Assembly: GCA_001303415.1 (NCBI GenBank)
Contig: LJTN01000022.1
Location: forward strand, 1 to 64,000
Source of the DNA: Myxococcales bacterium SG8_38
GTDB lineage: Bacteria; Myxococcota_A; Polyangia; Polyangiales; Houyiibacteriaceae
Direction: 5' to 3'
DNA: 64,000 nt
The notes under the pieces were generated by a model. It did not search any database. It saw only the letters and a program-made list of their open reading frames with translations, and was not told where the DNA came from. The position numbers and the translations under genes are program-made. Shown in pieces: positions 26,316 to 34,705 of the stretch (the stretch's first letter is position 1; every line of letters starts with the position of its first letter).

Positions 26316-27851
26316 ATGGCCATGAAGCTGAATCGCAGAGTGGTTCTTCGGGGCATGGCAGGCGCGGCGGTTTCCCTTCCGCTCCTCGAGTGCATGCTCC
26401 CGCCGAAACGCTCGTCGGCCCAAGCAGCGCCGGCGCGCTACGCGATTTTGTTCGCTGGCCAGGCTCTCGGCGGCGACAACTACCCGAAGAACCAGAGCCG
26501 CGTAGCCGGCCAAAACATCACAGAGGGCGGCCACTTCGTCGCCGACACCAGCTACGGCCGCGGGTTCGCGCTCACCACGCCGCTCCTGCCGCTGCAAGGC
26601 ATGGAAAACGACTTCAGCATGTTTTCCAACCTGGCCATTCCCTTCAACGCGAGCTCCGCAGATGGTGCGGCGGTCCCGCCAGCCGGTGCCTATCGCGACT
26701 TCCACGGTGGCGGCAGCAGCCCGTTGCTCTCGGGTACGCGCTCCACATCGCCCGAGTACGTCTGCAACGGCATCACCTCCGACCAAGTGATCGCTGAGCT
26801 CAATGCGGGCCAGACCACGCACAAGTCCCTGGTCGTGCGCGCGCAGCCCGCATTCTACGTGAGCGGTTACAGCTTTGCAGGACGTCAGTACATCTCCTAC
26901 GGGCCCGGGGGAGGGCGCAGCGCTCGTATCGAAGCGCAGGCCAGCCCCGAGGTCGCGTACCGCTCGCTCTTCAGCGGTTTCGTACCTGACGACGGCGAAG
27001 ATGCGGCGAGATTCGACTTCGCCCTGCGCAAGCGCCGAAGCGTGCTCGACCTCGTCCTCGAAAAACGCGCAAAGCTCGTCAGCAGCGTGGGACGTGCCGA
27101 CCAGGAGCGCCTCGAACGCCACTTCGACGAGATCCGCGACCTCGAAAATCGTCTGAGCGCCATACCGCCGATTGCAAGCGAAGGCTGTGCCGTTCCGCCC
27201 GATCCTGGCGCCGATCCGCCCATCGGCGGCGACCACGACGGAGGCGGCAGCGCGTCGGTCACGCCGGGGTCTGGCTATAGCGACGAGCACGCCCGGGCCC
27301 GCATCTTTGCGGACCTCATCCACATGGCGTTCGTGTGCGACCTGACCCGCGCCGCCTCGCTTCAGATCACCGCATTCCAATCACACATGAACGCGCGTCC
27401 CATCGCCGATGGCTTGGGAACGCTGCCCGGCACCACGCGCCCCTCTCGCTGGGCTTCCGTGGGTGGCGACTTGCACGAGGTCGGTCACAACGGCGACCCC
27501 GACAACCGCGGCCAAATCCCCTCTGCAGGGCTGCTTCAGTGGCACATCTCCCACTACGCGTACCTCATGGACAAATTGCGCAACACTCCCGAAGGCGACG
27601 GAAGCGTGCTCGACAACAGCATGCTCGTTTTCACGCCGGAGGCGGGACACGGGCTTCAGCTCAACGACGCAAGCTCACAAAACCAGACGCACTCCGTCGA
27701 GAACATGGTCGTGCTGCTCGCGGGCCGAGCGGGCGGTTTCAATCCTGGTGAGCACATCAACGGCAACCGGGCACATCCGGCCACCGTTCTCATTCGCGCC
27801 ATGCAGGCGGCAGGGTATCAGGGCAACAGCCTCGGCGAAGTTTCCCTTTAG
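26316..27851 (+). CDS. DUF1552 protein, Tat-exported
   Basis: A 511-residue protein with a twin-arginine signal (LNRRVVLRGMAGAAVSLPLL) and the DUF1552 pattern: ARYAILFAGQALGGDNYP, DLVLEKRAKLVSSVGRADQE and HFDEIRDLENRL, HISHYAYLMDKLRNTPEGDG near the end. It is exported in folded form. Start: ATG two bases after the DUF1592 stop, preceded by GAGGAAAG inside that gene, so the pair is translated together. The family is the constant partner of DUF1592 proteins; catalytic activity has not been proven. Confidence 0.92.
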   Translation: MAMKLNRRVVLRGMAGAAVSLPLLECMLPPKRSSAQAAPARYAILFAGQALGGDNYPKNQSRVAGQNITEGGHFVADTSYGRGFALTTPLLPLQGMENDFSMFSNLAIPFNASSADGAAVPPAGAYRDFHGGGSSPLLSGTRSTSPEYVCNGITSDQVIAELNAGQTTHKSLVVRAQPAFYVSGYSFAGRQYISYGPGGGRSARIEAQASPEVAYRSLFSGFVPDDGEDAARFDFALRKRRSVLDLVLEKRAKLVSSVGRADQERLERHFDEIRDLENRLSAIPPIASEGCAVPPDPGADPPIGGDHDGGGSASVTPGSGYSDEHARARIFADLIHMAFVCDLTRAASLQITAFQSHMNARPIADGLGTLPGTTRPSRWASVGGDLHEVGHNGDPDNRGQIPSAGLLQWHISHYAYLMDKLRNTPEGDGSVLDNSMLVFTPEAGHGLQLNDASSQNQTHSVENMVVLLAGRAGGFNPGEHINGNRAHPATVLIRAMQAAGYQGNSLGEVSL

Positions 27852-27901
27852 ACGGCAACCGGGGGATTGCGTGGTTTGTCGCCCAGACCCATATCCACTT
27901 C

Positions 27902-29134
27902 ATGCTCGGCACGATGTGGGATGTATGGCTCCAGCTCTCGCCTTGGCTTCTGTTAGGGGCCGCGGTCGCGGGGGTGCTCCACGTGCTGCTCCCACGCGAC
28001 TTCGCGCGACGCCAGTTCCGAGGGTTTGGGGGCGTTGGCAAGGCCGTGGTCTTGGGTGTGCCCCTGCCGCTTTGCTCCTGTGGCGTCATTCCAGCGGGGC
28101 TTGGCCTCAAGAAGGACGGCGCCAGTGACGGGGCCGCGGTCGGATTCCTGATCAGCACGCCGCAGACCGGCGTCGACTCGCTGCTGGTGAGCGCTTCGTT
28201 CCTCGGCTGGCCCTTCACCATCTTCAAGTGGGCCAGCGCGTTGGTCATGGGTCTGGCCGGTGGCGCGGTCACCGAGGCGCTGCACACCGATGCGCATGAC
28301 TTGCAGCGCGTCGAGGAACCAGCGGCGCCACGGTCCGCCATGGGTTTTTTTGAGCATATGCTCGACGTGATTCGGCCCATCTGGAAGTGGATCGTCTTTG
28401 GCGTCGTCGCATCGGCCGCCATCACCGTCTGGGTTCCACCCGGCGCGATGGCCGGCTGGTCGGGCATGCATGCAGCGCTTGCCGGTCTGATGGCGCTATT
28501 GATCGCGCTTCCGCTGTACGTCTGTGCGACGGCATCGGTGCCCATCGCTGCGGCGCTGATCGCGCAAGGCATGCCCACCGGCGCTGCGCTGGTCTTCTTG
28601 ATGGCCGGTCCCGCCACCAACGTGGCCACCATCGGCGCCGTCAAGCGAGCCTTCGGCGGGCGTATCCTCGCGGTCTATCTGGCCACGGTGATCATCGGAA
28701 GCGTCGGCTTCGCGTACATCTACGACGCGTTCATCCCGTTTGGCGCGCTGGGCACGATGATTCACGAGCACGGTTACCCATGGTGGGCATGGGCATCTGG
28801 CGTCGCGCTCGCGGGCCTCTTCGTGCACTTCGCGCTCGACGATCTGCGGAGCGCTTGGCATCGGCGCCGGGCCCGGACCGCCTCGGCTGCCGTGACACTC
28901 GAAGTCGAAGGCCTCACCTGCAACAACTGCGTGCGCAAGCTCGAGCGCGCGCTACGCGAAACCGAAGGCGTCACCTCGGCGACCGTCACGCTCGAGCCGA
29001 GCCGCGCCGTCGTCGAGGGCTTCGTCACGCCCTCGGAGCTCGAGGACGTGGTTCGCGCGACGGGCTACGCCGTCAGGAAAGAGGGGGCAGAGAAGGCCGT
29101 ACCCGGGGCTCGGCTCAGCGTCCCGAGCCGTTGA
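27902..29134 (+). CDS. SO_0444-type Cu/Zn efflux permease with C-terminal HMA domain
   Basis: A 410-residue membrane protein of the ArsP/DUF318 permease family. PLPLCSCGVIPAGLGLKKDG, VGFLISTPQTGVDSLLVSAS and FLMAGPATNVATIGAVKR are the family's Cys- and Thr/Asn-containing membrane motifs. The last 80 residues are a heavy-metal-associated domain (EVEGLTCNNCVRKLERALRE). This arrangement suits an SO_0444-like copper/zinc exporter, where the HMA domain collects the metal in the cytoplasm. No strong ribosome binding site precedes the ATG. Its final 20 bases overlap the convergent receiver-kinase gene. Confidence 0.85.
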   Translation: MLGTMWDVWLQLSPWLLLGAAVAGVLHVLLPRDFARRQFRGFGGVGKAVVLGVPLPLCSCGVIPAGLGLKKDGASDGAAVGFLISTPQTGVDSLLVSASFLGWPFTIFKWASALVMGLAGGAVTEALHTDAHDLQRVEEPAAPRSAMGFFEHMLDVIRPIWKWIVFGVVASAAITVWVPPGAMAGWSGMHAALAGLMALLIALPLYVCATASVPIAAALIAQGMPTGAALVFLMAGPATNVATIGAVKRAFGGRILAVYLATVIIGSVGFAYIYDAFIPFGALGTMIHEHGYPWWAWASGVALAGLFVHFALDDLRSAWHRRRARTASAAVTLEVEGLTCNNCVRKLERALRETEGVTSATVTLEPSRAVVEGFVTPSELEDVVRATGYAVRKEGAEKAVPGARLSVPSR

Positions 29135-30257
29135 TCGCAGCGGGCAAGGTCAGCCGAAAGCGCGTCTCTTTGTCGTCGGTGGCAGACACCTCGAGCTCCC
29201 CACCGAGCTCCTCGGCGATGCGCCTAGAAATCGCCAGGCCCACGCCCGCACCCTGAAGCCGCCCGCCCACGCCGAACGGCTTGAACACCGCCTCCGGGTC
29301 GCCGGTGATCGGGGGCCCGTTGTCCGAGACATCCAACACGGCCTTGCCGTCTTTCACGGCGGTCGACACTCGAACGACCCCTTGGCCGTCCTTGCGGTTC
29401 GCCGCCCGCTGAATCGCATTGGCCAGCAGGTTGAGCGCGATCTGCACCAGGTTCGTGCGCGTGGCCATCACCTTCGGCTCGACCCCGGTCGCGACCTCGA
29501 TCAGCGCGCGGCCCCGCAGGCCGCTGCCTTCGGCCTTTCGCAAAGCCACCCGCACTGCATCCGCGAGGTCGACGACCTCGGCCGGCGCTTCTTCGGGCGC
29601 TTTCGCCATCTCCTCGATCAGCTCGAGGATCCGCTTCACGCCATCGCGGGCATCGGTCACCGCGTTGGCGACCTGCGCCAGCGTGCCCCGCGCACGTGTC
29701 ACGTTCGGCGTCGCTTCTTCGAGCGCAGCCACCGCAGCATCGACAGACGTTTCGATCACCGTGAGGTTGTTGCGGATCCATCCCACCGGATTGCGCAGCT
29801 CCTCGGCAAGGCCGCCGGCCACCACGCTGAGCGAGTAAGCGCGCTCCGTTTCGAGCAACCGCTGCTCGAGCTCTCGCACCCGCGTGTTCAGATTGTAGAG
29901 ATCGATCGCATCGCGCAGCTCGGCCCGCAGCACCTCGGGCTCCCACGGCTTGCGCATGTAGCGCCGCACGTGGCCACGGTTGATTGCATCCTCGGCTGCT
30001 TGCAGATCCGAGTACGCGGTGATCAGCAAACGAATCGCATCCGGATGCTCTACCTCGACCTTTTCGAGGAGCTCGATGCCCGTCATACCCGGCATCCGCT
30101 GGTCGGTCAGCACGACCCCAACCTCGTGCTCCTCCATCAGCTCGAGCGCCACCCTGCCGCTCGAGGCAGTGAGCACCGGAAAGTCATCCCCGCACACTGC
30201 CTCGAAGACGACGAGGTTCGGTTCCTCATCATCGACGAACAACACGTGCGCGGTCAT
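29115..30257 (-). CDS. Receiver-kinase protein, PhcR-like, with Glu replacing the H-box His
   Basis: A 380-residue cytoplasmic protein. Residues 1-120 are a receiver domain with LFVDDEE, the phospho-acceptor LTDQRMPGMTG and the Lys of MRKPWEPEV. A coiled coil follows, then a dimerisation helix and an ATPase domain (N-box LLANAIQRAAN; LDVSDNGPP; GAGVGLAISRRIAEELGG). At the H-box it reads GGLAEELRNPVGWI: the His of the usual AHE-[IL]-RNP is Glu, so this kinase cannot autophosphorylate there. The receiver-plus-kinase layout is that of PhcR in Ralstonia. It is the last gene of the operon and overlaps the hybrid kinase gene by ATGA. Base composition matches the host (45 of 60 G+C at 29641), unlike the two upstream genes. 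Confidence 0.8.
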   Translation of the reverse strand: MTAHVLFVDDEEPNLVVFEAVCGDDFPVLTASSGRVALELMEEHEVGVVLTDQRMPGMTGIELLEKVEVEHPDAIRLLITAYSDLQAAEDAINRGHVRRYMRKPWEPEVLRAELRDAIDLYNLNTRVRELEQRLLETERAYSLSVVAGGLAEELRNPVGWIRNNLTVIETSVDAAVAALEEATPNVTRARGTLAQVANAVTDARDGVKRILELIEEMAKAPEEAPAEVVDLADAVRVALRKAEGSGLRGRALIEVATGVEPKVMATRTNLVQIALNLLANAIQRAANRKDGQGVVRVSTAVKDGKAVLDVSDNGPPITGDPEAVFKPFGVGGRLQGAGVGLAISRRIAEELGGELEVSATDDKETRFRLTLPAAINGSGR

Positions 30258-32860
30258 GCCGCCTTCTCCATCGCGGGAATCTCCATGACGAAACGGGCAC
30301 CCCCACCGGGCCTCGGCTCATATCTTAGCTCACCACCACACTCCCGCGCGATTCTTCGACTGAGGTGAAGGCCGAGCCCCGTCCCCTCGCCTTCCACTCT
30401 GGTTGTAAAGAACGGGTCGAAAATGCGGTGCACGACGTCGGGGTGAACCCCCGGTCCGTCGTCTGAAACTGCTACGGAGATCTTGTCGTTGGTCTGGCGA
30501 ACTTCGATCCAAATGTTGCCAGCCGCGGAGCGAATCGAGTTGTCGATCAGGTTGAGCAAAACCTGATTGAACGCCCGTGCAGGTGCGAATACGTCGCCCG
30601 TGGTTTGGTAGTCTTGATGAATTCTGACGCGGTCTTGGAGCTTGTGCGCCAACAGATTCAGCGTTGATTCGACCGCCTTTTCGATGTTGCAGGGAGCCAA
30701 ATCATCGCCGTCCGCGGGACGCGCGTGTGCATCGAGCGCGGAAATGATGGCGTCAATTCGCGCGAGTGCGTCAATCACCACGGACATCAGTCTCTCATTC
30801 GAGACCCGCGACGAACCCCCCTTTTCCAGCACTCTTACGGCATTCAGCGCTGCGTTGAGAGGATTCTTCACCTCGTGGGCGAGTCCCGCCGCGAGCGTCC
30901 CGGCAGAGGCAAGTCTCGCCTGGTCTGCAAGCTGCAGGCTGAGGGCCCGCATCTTCAGATGAGCGCCGATTCGGGCCTGCAAGACTTTGGTGTGGAAGGG
31001 TTTGGACACGAAGTCGTCAGCACCTGCGTCATAACCTTCGAGAGCGGCTTCGCTCTCCCCCCTTGCGGTAAGCAGAATTACAGGAATGTGACGCAAAGAG
31101 GGGTCTCCTTTGATCGCCCTGGTTACATCGAGGCCGCTCACCACCGGCATCATCACATCCGTTAGGACCAGGTCAGGTCTGTTTTCTTTTATCAAGTCTA
31201 GTGCAAGTGCCCCGTTGCTTGCGGCGTCAACTGTGTACGTTTCGTCGAGTATGCCCACGATGAAACCACGGAGGTCGTCCTCGTCTTCCGCAACCAGGAT
31301 TCGGGGCCGTCGACCACGATCGAGAAGAACTCGATCACGCGGAACCTGGCTTGGTCGCAGCTCCGCGCCGACGATTTGGGGAGCGTTCGTAGAGATCTCA
31401 TCCAGTCGATCTTCGGCACGTCGTCCGGGGTGTTCCTCAGTCTGGAGCTGTCTCCTTTCGACGATCTCCGTGTGAAAGTGCTCATTCCCCGATTTGAGGA
31501 AAAGGGTGAAGGTTGATCCCTTACCCGGCGTGCTTTCGACCGTGAGCGACCCACCATGAAGCTGTGCGAGTTCTCTAGCGAGGGCCAGTCCGATTCCAAC
31601 ACCACCCTGCTTGCGCCGTTCGGAGCCCTCTATCTGATGGAAACGTTCGAAGATACGATCCTGTTCTGCGCGCGAGATCCCCGGTCCCGTGTCCGTGACT
31701 TCGATGGATACACCAGCCGAATTGTGGAATGCGTTCACGTCGATGCGGCCTTTCGGTGGCGTGAACTTAATGGCGTTGCCGATCAGATTCGTCAGGATGA
31801 TTTCGATTCGGTGTGGATCGGCGAATACCCCTCTTCGTTCTCCCTCCGATGAAAACGTCAACTCGATGTCTTTTGCCTTTGCCGTGGGCCAAGCATTCCC
31901 GACCACCCGTTCCGCGAGCTTTGCGGTATCGATCCGCACGATGCGCAGGCGTAGGCCGCCCGCCTCGAGTCTTGCCAGATCGAGGAGGTCGTCAATCATC
32001 CGTAGGAGTCGAGCAGCGTTCCGTCGAACTACGCTCAGCGCGTCGCGCTCTGGGCTAGGAGCGAGCCGTGCGAGCAGGTCTTCAACCGGCGAAAGAATAA
32101 GAGTAAGCGGGGTCCTAAGTTCGTGGGAAATGTTTGCAAAGAACTCGCTCTTCAGGTGATCAACTTCCTGCGCACGCTCGAGGGCCTTCGCTAGCTCTAC
32201 TGCTCTGCGCTTTTCCGCCTCTCGGAGAAGTTCGGTCTTTTGTTGCTCTTGCTCTAGTCCCTTGCGGGCTCGAAACTCGCTGCGGATAAGTTGAAAACGG
32301 AACTGCGCGCTTACCGTGGCTAGGACCACTCCGGTGACTAGTACGAAGTACGCGGCGAAAAGATCTGGGACATGTCTGGGAGTGAGTGATATCGAGTATG
32401 CAGCAGGCACAAATATGGCACCAAGCACTGTAGAGGCGGACACTCCAGTCCAATACGGAAGCACGCCGACGCCCCAAAATACAATGAAAAGGCCAAGTAC
32501 GTACGCCAGGAACGCGTCACCAGTCTCCGGCAGCATGGGACACACAAAAATCCCCCAAACGAAAAACCAGAGCCAGAACGCTGGGACGCTGAATCGACGG
32601 AGGGATGGGGCCAGCACTACGGTCCCCACGATGATGGCATTCGCGGACGCCGCGATGATCCGGAGCGCCAGAAACTCTCGCCACTTGTCAGGCACCAAGA
32701 AGTAGTCGAAGAGCCCCCATAGCACGTAGATGATGCCGAAGATGATCGCGCTCCGAGTTAGGAGACGATAGTTTACCTCCTTCAGCTCGTTCCGAAGCTC
32801 CGAGGCAGTGCTCACCTCTGGCCGTGCAATGAGCGAATCGTCTGTCCCCCCTTTGAGCAC
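30254..32860 (-). CDS. Membrane hybrid histidine kinase, kinase-receiver-kinase (PhcS-like)
   Basis: An 868-residue protein: five or six N-terminal membrane helices (about 40-200), coiled coil, first HisKA with FANISHELRTPLTLILSP, first ATPase domain (DTGPGISRAEQDRIFERFHQ), a receiver (VAEDEDDLRGF; VLTDVMMPVVSG; FVSKPFHTKV), then a second HisKA with GTLAAGLAHEVKNPLNAALN and a second ATPase domain (VSDDGPGVHPDVVHRIFDPF; TGLGLHLSRRIAREC). Both H-boxes keep their His. It can be a sensor for a membrane-permeable signal made by the upstream methyltransferase. GTG start four bases from the previous stop. Its DNA is AT-richer than its surroundings (28 of 60 G+C at 31141). Confidence 0.85.
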   Translation of the reverse strand: MLKGGTDDSLIARPEVSTASELRNELKEVNYRLLTRSAIIFGIIYVLWGLFDYFLVPDKWREFLALRIIAASANAIIVGTVVLAPSLRRFSVPAFWLWFFVWGIFVCPMLPETGDAFLAYVLGLFIVFWGVGVLPYWTGVSASTVLGAIFVPAAYSISLTPRHVPDLFAAYFVLVTGVVLATVSAQFRFQLIRSEFRARKGLEQEQQKTELLREAEKRRAVELAKALERAQEVDHLKSEFFANISHELRTPLTLILSPVEDLLARLAPSPERDALSVVRRNAARLLRMIDDLLDLARLEAGGLRLRIVRIDTAKLAERVVGNAWPTAKAKDIELTFSSEGERRGVFADPHRIEIILTNLIGNAIKFTPPKGRIDVNAFHNSAGVSIEVTDTGPGISRAEQDRIFERFHQIEGSERRKQGGVGIGLALARELAQLHGGSLTVESTPGKGSTFTLFLKSGNEHFHTEIVERRQLQTEEHPGRRAEDRLDEISTNAPQIVGAELRPSQVPRDRVLLDRGRRPRILVAEDEDDLRGFIVGILDETYTVDAASNGALALDLIKENRPDLVLTDVMMPVVSGLDVTRAIKGDPSLRHIPVILLTARGESEAALEGYDAGADDFVSKPFHTKVLQARIGAHLKMRALSLQLADQARLASAGTLAAGLAHEVKNPLNAALNAVRVLEKGGSSRVSNERLMSVVIDALARIDAIISALDAHARPADGDDLAPCNIEKAVESTLNLLAHKLQDRVRIHQDYQTTGDVFAPARAFNQVLLNLIDNSIRSAAGNIWIEVRQTNDKISVAVSDDGPGVHPDVVHRIFDPFFTTRVEGEGTGLGLHLSRRIARECGGELRYEPRPGGGARFVMEIPAMEKAA

Positions 32861-32863
32861 GTC

Positions 32864-34453
32864 CTATCCGCTAGGGCGAACGACCCTCAGAAACAGGCAA
32901 CGCTGCGTCGAGTCTTTCTTGACACTCGCTGATTCGGGCCGAGGCTCGAGCTCGTCTGACAGGCGCAGCAAATCGCTTTCGGTTCGCCAAACAAGATGCC
33001 AGGCAAGCACGAAGTCCATGAGCCAAGTAGTGTTCGGTTCCGAATCTAGATTACCGACGAAAAGGGTTCCTCCGGGCTCCAAATGTCGATAGAGGAACAT
33101 CAAGAGCCGCTGCGCAACCAAACTTGGCAGATAGTCGAACAACCCCATCGAATACACCATATCAGCGCCGGCGAGCGCTTGCCGCCCAATTTGCTCCTCC
33201 TGGGCGTCGCTGGGCTTGAGGAGTTGCTTTACGGAGAGGTGAATGCCTTCAATGTGGGTTCGAGCCGTATCCCACTTGGACGCCAGAAGCTCACGGTGTA
33301 AGGCGTCGTAACTATAGGCTAGAGCCCCTTCGTCCTGGTCGATCAAGACGAACGTCACCTCTTGGTCGGGTGGTTCAGCTTCTCGCAGAACCCAACCAAT
33401 TTCGATAGCGGGCCCACTGGCGAGCGACACGATCTTGTTGGCTCCGCTACCAACTGCGCGTCGGATTTCGTCGGCTGCCGTCTTCTGGCGTGCCACAACG
33501 GTGCGACTGAGCGTGTGCTTCTTGCCGACGATGTCGAGGAACCGTTCGTACAAAGTGTCGCCGTTGGGCTCGTGCTGGTTGTAGATCAACATGATCTTGT
33601 AGTCGCCAGCGTAGCCTCTTGGCTTCGTAATCGCCCTCCGGTAGAGGGAGCCGGGATAATACAGAGGCACCAATTGCTGTTCTGCATAGATCCGACCGAG
33701 TTCCATCTGCTCTTCGTCCAAAGCGTGGGACAATGAGGTCAACTCGGTGATTTTTTGGAGATGGAGTGGAGACCAGCCCCTGGCCAGGTCACGCAAGATC
33801 TCATCTTTGACCGAGGTTGTAGGAGTGTTTGCGCTGGCCTTGGTAGTTTCCAGATCTTGGAGAAAGCTTCGCGCCGTCAAGAGAAGGTTGGCGAGATCTC
33901 CAACTGCGGCGCGCCATGCCGGACTTAGCCGCTCAAACTGCAGCTGCACAGTTTTGAGCCGCTTGTCGAGTCCGTCTTTTGCCATCGCATCCCTGAGCCC
34001 CAGTTGCTGTAGATCGAGCAGGCCGCTCAGCACGCGGATTCCGATGCGAGAGTTTGGTTCGGCGGTTTGGTAGACGATCCGACCTACACCCGAGAAGAAG
34101 ACCGTCTCCCCGTGCTTGAGGCTCAAAGAAGTGAGGATGGCTCCCTGGGCAGCCTGAAATTCCTCATCCTCAAGCCGAAGAGCGAATCCGGTCGGCGAAA
34201 GATCAAGAACGCGGCCAGTTCGTACATTTGGTTCGCCATCGACGACGAAGCTACATTTTAGCGGGAGATTCAGGCTTTCGCTGTGGATTCGTTCGGGTCG
34301 GTACCGGTGGCGAGCGATGGCCCCCTGAAGATCCGAGTGCACAGCACTGGCTTCGCTACGACTCGGGGGTGGGGGCTGACTAGAATCGGACGGGAAAACG
34401 GGTGGCATCGTGCTTCTCTCTTTGCTCCTAAGTTTTGGCTGACGGGGCATCAT
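32864..34453 (-). CDS. PilZ domain-methyltransferase fusion, PhcB-like (3-hydroxy fatty acid methyl ester synthase family)
   Basis: About 529 residues. Near residues 40-140 lies a PilZ-like domain with DLSPTGFALRLED (the D-x-S-x-x-G motif; the arginine motif is weak, RPERI), which in homologues binds cyclic di-GMP. The C-terminal 330 residues form a class I SAM methyltransferase with RRAITKPRGYAGDYKIM, IVSLASGPAIEIGW, VTFVLIDQDEGALAY and YSMGLFDYLPS. The KP-x-GYAGD block is characteristic of the extracellular-factor (3-hydroxypalmitic acid methyl ester) biosynthesis family that includes PhcB. The start is uncertain (TTG 34459, ATG 34453, ATG 34408); the first ATG is used. AT-rich (29 of 60 G+C at 34201). 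First gene of the three-gene operon. Confidence 0.72.
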   Translation of the reverse strand: MMPRQPKLRSKERSTMPPVFPSDSSQPPPPSRSEASAVHSDLQGAIARHRYRPERIHSESLNLPLKCSFVVDGEPNVRTGRVLDLSPTGFALRLEDEEFQAAQGAILTSLSLKHGETVFFSGVGRIVYQTAEPNSRIGIRVLSGLLDLQQLGLRDAMAKDGLDKRLKTVQLQFERLSPAWRAAVGDLANLLLTARSFLQDLETTKASANTPTTSVKDEILRDLARGWSPLHLQKITELTSLSHALDEEQMELGRIYAEQQLVPLYYPGSLYRRAITKPRGYAGDYKIMLIYNQHEPNGDTLYERFLDIVGKKHTLSRTVVARQKTAADEIRRAVGSGANKIVSLASGPAIEIGWVLREAEPPDQEVTFVLIDQDEGALAYSYDALHRELLASKWDTARTHIEGIHLSVKQLLKPSDAQEEQIGRQALAGADMVYSMGLFDYLPSLVAQRLLMFLYRHLEPGGTLFVGNLDSEPNTTWLMDFVLAWHLVWRTESDLLRLSDELEPRPESASVKKDSTQRCLFLRVVRPSG

Positions 34454-34533
34454 ACTCAAGTTTCAGCGCTCTCCAGGTGTTAATTTGATCAGGGTCTAGC
34501 GGAGAAATTCACATAGAACGGGCGGGACGATGA

Positions 34534-34692
34534 TTTTATGGAGCGCTTGAGCCCGAACGCATCCTCGAAGCTGAACAATGGTTTAGGCGGACGTCGCATG
34601 CGGGTGGTAGCGAAGCGATCTCAAGAACCGAAAACCTGGCTGGAGTTCTTGAGCAGTTCCACGCCTGGCTTCGGGAATCAACCGGCGCATGA
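34534..34692 (+). pseudogene. Possible C-terminal gene remnant
   Basis: Between the operon above and the lipoprotein operon below, a reading frame of about 52 codons is open from just after a stop at 34531 to TGA 34690. It reads like real protein (ALEPERILEAEQWFRRTSHA, then LAGVLEQFHAWLRESTGA) but has no start codon. It may be the tail of a gene cut off when the flanking segment was inserted or rearranged. The rest of the 250-base gap holds nothing I recognise. Chance cannot be excluded. Confidence 0.25.
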
Positions 34693-34705
34693 TCTGAAGC
34701 TACGG

